This document shows positions 57,544 through 64,000 of a stretch of DNA of 64,000 bases, one piece after another. The notes below the pieces were generated by a model. The model was not told where the DNA came from. It made no database searches and worked only from the letters and a program-made list of their open reading frames with translations. The DNA is from Leptodactylus fallax (lineage: Eukaryota; Chordata; Amphibia; Anura; Leptodactylidae). The first letter of the stretch is position 1; every line of letters starts with the position of its first letter. The position numbers were made by a program, and so were the translations under genes. The stretch covers positions 5,523,501-5,587,500 of the forward strand of contig CAMRHE010000067.1 of assembly GCA_947044405.1 (NCBI GenBank), in the 5' to 3' direction.

Positions 57544-57547
57544 TTAA

Positions 57548-58626
57548 GGCATATCTTATGCTTTATTCAGACTTCTGGGGCCCCAGCCAATACTGTAAAT
57601 GAAGATTATAGAGGTATCTTCTGCTTGTTCTCCTGCATAGTGCCACCCCCCATTCACCCACTGTGGTGGAAATTGTAATATTGGCCCTGTCAAGTAACTG
57701 GGGCTCTGCTAAATTATAGCCCTTTTATTATATTTATTTAATCTCTTTTTTATAGTTTTTTTCCGTATAGAGTAAGGAACAAAATTATACAGATAGTAAA
57801 GAAGAAAACAGAGCACCGATGTACAGGCACATTTTATAATGTATAAATTCACCATGTACATATTGTAGTGACAGGCCATGGTTCGTACTTGCCAACATTG
57901 CAATGTGGACATCAGGGTGAACAATGTGCTAAGTGCATTGCAAAATTTTTGGACGAGGCCACACTACCAACAGGTGGGACAAATGCCCCCTTTTGGGACA
58001 CGTACGCTTTTTTGACATGGACACAAAATGTTCTGGCCATACCCCTTTACTGGATGTGACAGGCACATAAAGAACTCACTCCACATATAAAATGACAGCT
58101 AGCTTGACAGAAGGGGAAGCATTCTGCCAGGCCCGGGAGATTTGTTTGCTCTTTTGGGTCTTTGGGGTATCATCCCCTTTTTGGGAGTCTAACAGGCGTT
58201 CCTGGAGAGATGTAGATGTATGTATAATACATATGAATCTTAGATGTTCGGAGTAACATAAGTGATTATTGCAAATAGATCCAATGGGAGGTCGAGGTAT
58301 ATCATTATGGGGTGTGAAGCAAATCGTATGAGATGGGGGAATTTGTATACTGCTGCCACACTTTTAGAAACATTTCATGTCTATTTTTTACAATGGTGCA
58401 GAAAGGTTTTATACCAGCCCAATAATGTTTTATAAGAGTTTATCTAAATGCAGAAATATTGAGAAAAACCTTTGGATCTCCATAGTAAGTGCCTATTTTC
58501 TTCACCAAAGAGGGCACATCCCAGCTCCTTCTCCCATGGTGTCAGGTAAGATGTCCAGCCCCGCTAACAGAAAAAAATTGCCACTGACTTCTATTAAAAT
58601 GAATAGGAATCAGATTTAAGACTTCT
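57548..58626. other. Unassigned sequence
   Basis: No feature recognised. Confidence 0.3.
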
Positions 58627-58629
58627 TTA

Positions 58630-58848
58630 GGCTAAGGCCCCATGTTGCGGAAACACAGCTTTTTTATTGGAGATTTTTGCTGCGGTTTTTTGAGCCAAAC
58701 TCAGTAGTGGTTACAAAAGGAATGGGAAATATATAGGAAGTTCTTATACTTCTACCTTCTGCTCAATCCACTCCTGGCTTTGGCTCAAAAAACTGCAGCA
58801 AAATCTGCAACAAAAAAAGCTGCTTTTTCATAATGTGGGGCCTCATCC
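58630..58848. mobile_element. Palindromic MITE, 'ggctaaggcccca' family, copy 3
   Basis: The ends ggctaaggccccatgttgcg and ataatgtggggcctcatcc are inverted and flanked by TTA (58627-58629, 58849-58851). The long internal foldback includes 'gatttttgctgcggttttttgagcc' against its partner near 58780-58815. Confidence 0.8.
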
Positions 58849-58851
58849 TTA

Positions 58852-59798
58852 AGCAGATTGTTGAAAAAGACTGAAAATCTACTTAAAAAACTCTAAGGGA
58901 AAATGAATCAAATGACCTGACTTACCACTTCATCTAATATAACAAAAAATGAACAAATTAAAACAAATTCATCAAACAGTCGCAAATGCTTGAGGAATTT
59001 AGTGTAAGTTTAAAAAGGGCGGTCTTCTGAAAACTGACGTCATTTATCATTATCATTTATTATTTGGTGCAACTCCTGTAATATTGCGACTTTTTTAAAT
59101 TTACAATGGAGGAGGTTCATGAAGACTGGTGTTATCAACGCCAGTCTTTATAACCCCATCGCCGGTGGAGGGTGTGTCTCATATATGAAGAACCGTGCTC
59201 CCAGGGCTGAAGGCCCGCCCCCCAGTGCACCACCTGCCTCATTTGCATAAGACTTCAAAATTGTTTTTCTCCAAATCTACAAAAGTGACCTACATAGCAA
59301 AAGTTTGTTATTTATCATTTTAATTTGTATTGTAACATAGTGGTTAAAGTAAGGATGCATGGTAGATTCCTTTAAGTGGTCATTGTCCTTTCTACAAACT
59401 TATGAATATATGATATCTAATGTATTAACCAGAAAAATTGCAAATAACATTATTTACTGATAATATGATATTTTATGCCTAAGCATGCTTCAAAGAGCTG
59501 ACCTCTAGGTGTTTCCTTTCTTTTTAAGTTGCTTTCTGCATTCAAGTGAAATCCGTCTCCAGCAGCAGGGGCACTGAGACAGATTACAGGAAGTCAGCAA
59601 ATCACTGATTGCCTACATCACAGCACATAAATCCTGTGCATCTCATTTTCACACCACAACTTATCCACTGTTCTCCCATTATGTCACCAACATATGGTTT
59701 CTGTCAAGTTTCTTTACAGCTGTCACCCTGTAAGAGACAGCCAATGTTGTCCTAAGCTTTATTTGTCTGTATAAACTGTTAATGTTGAATGTATTTCT
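58852..59798. other. Unassigned sequence
   Basis: One short hairpin (aagactgg...ccagtctt, 59134-59150) is present. Otherwise nothing is recognised. Confidence 0.3.
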
Positions 59799-59834
59799 GT
59801 GATTCTGTTCCTTTAAGACAGCAGCCATTGTAAT

Positions 59835-60699
59835 TGTGACATGATGCTGGAGTGACTCCCCCCCCTTTTATGTCAGCTTGCCTGTTCTGCAGACAGAATG
59901 TGAGCAGAGAAGCAGGAAGTGACGAGACAGAGAGCAGCAGCCATCTTAGCAAGTGTTGTATTGAACTGGTGTGGAGATTTTTCTGTACAGCTAAGCTGTA
60001 TCTTGGTCCAGAGACAAACAGATTGTAAAGAGACAACAGGACTAGTGAGTCCACGTGAAAGGAACTGTGCTCAGTGGCTGATCAGTGAGACTGACATTGT
60101 GACTGTGTATATGGATACCACAGATAGAGACTCGCAGTGCTGTTGATGTACTGGACAGCACCTGCTAAACCCCGGCTTACATCCCAGCTCAGTGTATGGA
60201 TTCGGCAGGACTGTCAGTGTGCTGAGTGGAATCTGCTGTTGGATTACATTGCATTCATTGGGTTTCCCTGTTAAAGAGGACTTCATTTCTCCCAAGATCC
60301 TGATAACCGTGAGGAGAGGACGTTTCGCTATAAAAGAAAGGAACGACTTTGGGCCCCACCGCGCACTTCTACAGACTGTAAGCGGTCCACCTGGACCACT
60401 GGGGAAAAGGGGGTGCACCCAAATGTGATGTCAGGGTCAGTTAGGGATAGTTTTGAGTATATTGTTCATTCAATGTCCATACTGCAGAATTGGACAGAGT
60501 AAAAGTAGAAACCATTGCAGAATTTGCCTTGAAATTGTTCATGCTATATTGTATATTTTGCTTGTCTTTATCCCTGTCATTTTACCTTCAAATAGCCTTT
60601 ATTAACTTATAGTAAATATATATTCTTTTCTTGAACTACCGCGTGTGCGTTCATTTCTGGTTGCGGAGACCAAACCACCTGCCTTGCTCTCGGTTCACA
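59835..60699 (+). repeat. 5' LTR of Ty3/gypsy element (left edge approximate)
   Basis: The right edge is set by the primer-binding site at 60703: the LTR would end ...ttcaca at 60699. The left edge is inferred from the short inverted match tgtga...tcaca; TGTGA occurs at 59835 and also at 59799, so either may be right. A possible polyadenylation signal, agtaaa, lies at 60611. The 3' LTR is outside the window, so the boundaries cannot be confirmed. Confidence 0.55.
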
Positions 60700-60702
60700 A
60701 AT

Positions 60703-60720
60703 TGGCGTAGTCGGCAGGAT
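60703..60720 (+). promoter_or_regulatory. Retrotransposon primer-binding site, tRNA-Ser
   Basis: tggcgtagtcggcaggat is the exact 18-base complement of the 3' end of vertebrate tRNA-Ser (AGA type: ...atcctgccgactacg plus CCA), as I recall it. It lies three bases after the presumed LTR end, where first-strand synthesis would begin. Confidence 0.8.
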
Positions 60721-60732
60721 CCGCTTACCAGA

Positions 60733-61758
60733 ATGGACGGTGACGCACCCGTTCGGGAGAATGGTGCTGGAGGAAGAATGCCAGCAGGGGCTATAATGAG
60801 TCAGTTAGCTAAATTTGATGGCAATAATATGTCAGTGAGTATGTGGGTGGAACAGATACGAATGATACAGCGAATGTACCAGACCGCACCAGAAGTACTA
60901 GTAGAGCTAGCAATATTGACATTACAAGGGGATGCTAAGACCACAGTGATATTGAGGCCATTTGAACAAAGGCAGACATTTGAGCAAGTAGTCCAGATTC
61001 TAGAAACCATTTATGGAGAAACTGCATTGCTGGGGTCTCTGCAGGCTCGGTTCTTCCAGAGGGTACAACAGGAGAATGAAAGCCTTCCCCAATATGCAAA
61101 TGCCCTACAAGAACTGCTCCGAGATATTCAAGTGAAGGAAAGAGGGGGCTCGCCAGCCTTCTGTAACCCTGATCGGACTCTCCGTGACCAGTTTGTCCTG
61201 GGGATACGTGACGGCAGTTTAACTGTGACTATGCAGGATTTTATACGACGAGAGACTGATGCTAAATTCCATGATGTACAGGTAGAGGCCATCTCCCGTG
61301 CCAATAGTATGTTCCCGAAGCCCCAGACCGCAGTTGGAGTTACTTTGTCACAGGGGGCTAGTTCTGGCTCAGAGACAGTAGAAAAGGGGACGGTTAAAGA
61401 AATTCTCACAGTAATGCAGAAACTGCAAGAGCAAATGGAACACTTGCACACCCGTTGTGATGAACATTCTATGAAAATTGCAGACTTCCAGAAAACTGGA
61501 GGTGAAAGGGTGAGCCGTCCATACCCAGAAAATCAGAATCACCCACCACCCCGCTGGAGGGATGAGGATAGGACCTACCGAAGGGGTCCAAATCAGTTAA
61601 TGCAGTGCTCAGGAGAAATCGAAGGGGCTTACCGAAGGGGCCCAAACAGATGGCCAGAACGACGGGAGATACGCTGCTGGGAGTGTGGACGGATGGGCCA
61701 CGTTGCTGCTAGATGTCCAGAGCAGCGACAAACTTATGAGAGACCGCCGTTAAACTGA
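60733..61758 (+). CDS. gag: Ty3/gypsy Gag polyprotein
   Basis: This is a structural protein that would assemble the particle around the element RNA. The first ATG after the primer-binding site is at 60733, giving 341 aa (the frame is open 34 codons upstream but without ATG). Residues 25-195 look like a helical capsid region (WVEQI at 38-42, LPQYANALQELL at 118-129). Residues 215-250 could form a coiled coil. A basic, proline-rich stretch contains the duplicated YRRGPN (282-287 and 300-305). One zinc knuckle, C315-X2-C318-X4-H323-X4-C328, gives CCHC. The frame has no lesions. It ends at TGA 61756-61758, immediately after the heptamer GTTAAAC. Confidence 0.9.
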   Translation: MDGDAPVRENGAGGRMPAGAIMSQLAKFDGNNMSVSMWVEQIRMIQRMYQTAPEVLVELAILTLQGDAKTTVILRPFEQRQTFEQVVQILETIYGETALLGSLQARFFQRVQQENESLPQYANALQELLRDIQVKERGGSPAFCNPDRTLRDQFVLGIRDGSLTVTMQDFIRRETDAKFHDVQVEAISRANSMFPKPQTAVGVTLSQGASSGSETVEKGTVKEILTVMQKLQEQMEHLHTRCDEHSMKIADFQKTGGERVSRPYPENQNHPPPRWRDEDRTYRRGPNQLMQCSGEIEGAYRRGPNRWPERREIRCWECGRMGHVAARCPEQRQTYERPPLN

Positions 61759-64000
61759 AGTCCCCTGCTGCTGTAGGGCGTGTAGTAGGGGAGACTGACA
61801 AGGAGACTATGTGGGGAGAATGCCCTAATGATGACCTGATCGCTGCAAGTCCTGTTATACAGGTGGAAATGGAGGGTATTCCGGTTACCGGGATGATTGA
61901 CACGGGTTCCCAAGTAACGACCTTGAGTAGAGACTGTTATGAACGGTACTTCCAGCAACATGTGAAATATGATCCCCATACATTCGTACGAGTGGTCGCA
62001 GCTAACCAGTTACCAGTTCCAGTCGTGGGAGTGGCCTGGATGAATGTCCGGGTATGTGGCCAAGATCTGGGTAGGAAAGGCATTGTGGTGGTACAGGAGT
62101 CACATGAAGTAAAGGTCCCTGTCATTTTGGGGATGAATGTGTTAAAAGAATTAGATCAGATCCTCTTTGAAAAGAAAGGTCACGGTTATTGGAAAGAAAC
62201 CACCACCCATCGGCCTACTCAAACAGCTTTCCAGCGGCTGATCCGGACATGTGGCTTACAGAAAAGTTCGGATGCGCAGCGTCCTCTGGCTCGAATTTCA
62301 GTTCCTTTGCATACAAAAGTTACACTGCCACCCAGTCGGGAGACAATAGTGTCTATGCCCGTAGGCACCTGTCGGAAACTAGAGGGCATAGCTGTGTTGG
62401 TAGAACCACTGCAGACAGCCGAAGGAGGTGTTGATCCGCTAGTGGCCCGTTCCTTGGCAATAGTTCGCAATGGAAGAGTACCACTTCGATGTGTAAACAC
62501 TCAGGACCAGAGTGTGGACCTGACCCCAGGGAGGCAGCTGGCTAACATCTATGTGACTCCGGAGGAAGTAAGGAAAGTAACTCCAATGCAGCTGAAGCCG
62601 ACTGAAAGGGATGAGTGGACCGTAACTGTGTCCATGGGAGAAGATGAGGAACCCACCTCTGAATGGAATGGCCGTGCAATTCGAGAACAGATGAAGATGG
62701 ATGCAAGTTCATGTTCTCTGGAATGTGTGCAGAAGGTAGATGAACTGTTGTGGGAGAACCGAGCCGCCTTTTCACGGTATGCTGAAGATTTTGGATGTAC
62801 CACAGGGATCTACCATGAGATTCCCACAGGAGACACCCCTCCAATTAGAGAGCGCTACCGACAAATTCCTCCACAGTTGTATCAGGAAGTAAAAGAACTG
62901 TTAGCTAAGATGCTACAGGGTGGGATCATCCAAGAAAGCCAGAGTCCCTGGGCAGCTCCTGTGGTGTTAGTAAGAAAAAAAGATGGGTCCATCCGATTTT
63001 GCGTAGACTATCGGAAGTTAAACGCTTGCACCGTACGAGATTCCTACCCCTTGCCACGGATTGAGGAGTCCCTCTCAGCGCTGGGGAGAGCCCGGTACTT
63101 CTCCTCACTAGATCTGGCTAGTGGGTATTGGCAGGTGCCGATGGCCACAAAAGACAAGGAGAAGACGGCATTCATCTTGCCCATGGGACTATACGAATTT
63201 AACCGGATGCCCTTCGGGTTGACAAATGCACCCGGAACGTTTCAGCGGTTGATGGAGAAATGTCTCGGTGACTTCAACTTTGAGTTCACTCTCATCTACT
63301 TGGATGACATTATAGTGTATTCTGCGACCTTTGAAGACCATCTCCACCAGTTGGGGCAAGTATTTCGAAGATTGCGGGAACATGGGCTCAAATTGAAACC
63401 CAGTAAATGTCGGTTGTTCCAATCTGAAATTGATTACTTGGGTCACCGCGTATCAGGAGAAGGGGTGAGACCATCAAGAGACAAGATAGCGGCTGTTCAA
63501 GATTGGCCAATACCGACTACCCTGCGAGAAGTGAGGGCGTTCCTTGGAGTAGCCGGTTACTATCGACGGTTTATTAAGGATTTCGCCAAGGTAGCAGCAC
63601 CACTTAATGCTCTCCTACGAGGCACATCCGGTGGTCCAAAGAACCGGTCCGTGAAGTGGGGACCTAAACAGGAACAAGCCTTCCAGACATTAAAGGATGC
63701 ACTGACAACAGCCCCAATCTTGGCATATGCTGATTACCACTTGCCGTTCCAGCTGTATACGGATGCAAGCCTGTATGGTCTTGGAGCAGTGCTTTCCCAG
63801 CTTCAGGATGGCCAGGAGAGGGTCATAGCGTACGGCAGCCGGTCTTTGAGAGATTCTGAAAGAAACCCCGAGAATTATAGTTCATTTAAGTTGGAGCTGT
63901 TGGCACTGGTATGGGCCATGACCGAGAAATTCTCTGAATATTTGACCGGTGCTGAAGTTTTAGTACTGACTGACAACAACCCACTAGCTCACCTGGAAAA
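61740..64000 (+). CDS. pol: Ty3/gypsy Pol polyprotein, 3' end outside window
   Basis: The frame is open from 61740 (after TGA 61737-61739) to the window end, in the -1 frame relative to gag, with no stop seen. Order of domains: aspartic protease with DTG at 61899-61907 (MIDTGSQVTTLS); a connecting region; reverse transcriptase with VDYRKLN, SSLDLASGYWQV, MPFGLTNAP and the YLDD box at 63297-63308; RNase H beginning at TDAS (63759-63770), with a later TDNNPLAHL. Integrase would follow beyond 64000. All visible catalytic residues are intact, so this may be a young element. Sub-family is not assigned; serine-tRNA priming is a clue. Confidence 0.92.
61749..61796 (+). promoter_or_regulatory. Candidate -1 ribosomal frameshift site, gag to pol
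   Basis: G TTA AAC (61749-61755) is in register with the gag codons and directly precedes the gag stop TGA. A stem can form three bases later: agtcccct (61759-61766) with aggggagact (61787-61796), with small bulges and a 20-base loop. GTTAAAC is a heptamer used for -1 frameshifting in some RNA viruses. Pol lies in the -1 frame and has no ATG near its start, which supports this role. The spacer is shorter than the usual 5-9 bases. Confidence 0.6.

Noticed and set aside
59134..59165. Hairpin aagactgg...ccagtctt as a terminator or RNA element
   Set aside because: Short isolated hairpins of this size are expected by chance; no other copy or context supports a function.
60631..60732. Upstream extension of Gag (34 codons before the ATG)
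   Set aside because: It starts at TTG, overlaps the LTR end and primer-binding site, and no ATG is present. The ATG at 60733 is the natural start.
1..64000. tRNA or rRNA genes, SINEs with tRNA A/B boxes, L1 or CR1 coding remnants
   Set aside because: Looked for on both strands by eye; no convincing cloverleaf, rRNA segment or LINE RT motif was found. The serine-tRNA match at 60703 is a primer-binding site, not a gene.

Overview
This is a repeat-dense, non-coding stretch of a large animal nuclear genome. It is AT-rich, has no operons, and is full of nested transposons. The mix of Tc1-type elements with long inverted repeats, palindromic MITEs with TTAA, TAA/TTA or 8-bp target duplications, a Penelope-like element and a Ty3/gypsy element fits a vertebrate. 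Several interspersed families look like ones I know from frogs and toads, so I infer an anuran amphibian; no sequence search was possible. No complete host gene is visible. The only host coding candidates are a signal-peptide-type first exon (33420-33492, +) and a very weak 51-bp internal exon (24759-24809, +).

Layout: 247-2541 is a palindromic element whose right arm was later split by a decayed Tc1 copy (924-2526). 3.9-8.7 kb holds palindromic MITEs with TTAA, TAA and 8-bp duplications. 9512-10623 is a Tc1 element that lost its catalytic domain by internal deletion. 11131-12343 is a TA-flanked element carrying two perfect hairpins and a 31-bp minisatellite. 12.67-14.46 kb is a 5'-truncated Penelope-like element (RT plus GIY-YIG) on the minus strand, and its terminal-repeat sequence recurs at 28.6 kb. 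Two roughly 99% identical 1567-bp Tc1/mariner elements with DD35E spacing lie at 16.96-18.53 kb (open reading frame intact) and 34.61-36.18 kb (one nonsense change). Non-autonomous Tc1 derivatives sit at 19.0, 22.2, 22.4, 25.9 and 43.2 kb. Tandem arrays lie at 11.6, 20.2, 38.4 and 52.5 kb. The 38-40 kb block is one interspersed repeat with a 43-bp segment amplified 16-fold and a MITE inserted into it.

From about 59.8 kb to the window end lies the 5' part of a Ty3/gypsy retrotransposon: LTR, a primer-binding site matching a serine tRNA, gag with a zinc knuckle, and an open pol (protease, RT, RNase H) that runs off the window. Pol is in the -1 frame, and a slippery heptamer abuts the gag stop codon, so programmed frameshifting is the likely expression route.

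The parts do not form one pathway. They are a record of successive insertions. Relative order can be read at several points: Tc1 into the first palindrome, an 8-bp-duplication MITE into an older repeat at 29 kb, and a TAA-duplication MITE into the repeat at 39.6 kb. The best single mechanistic trace is a 266-bp Tc1-type MITE (54764-55029) containing 47 bp copied, inverted, from its own upstream flank.
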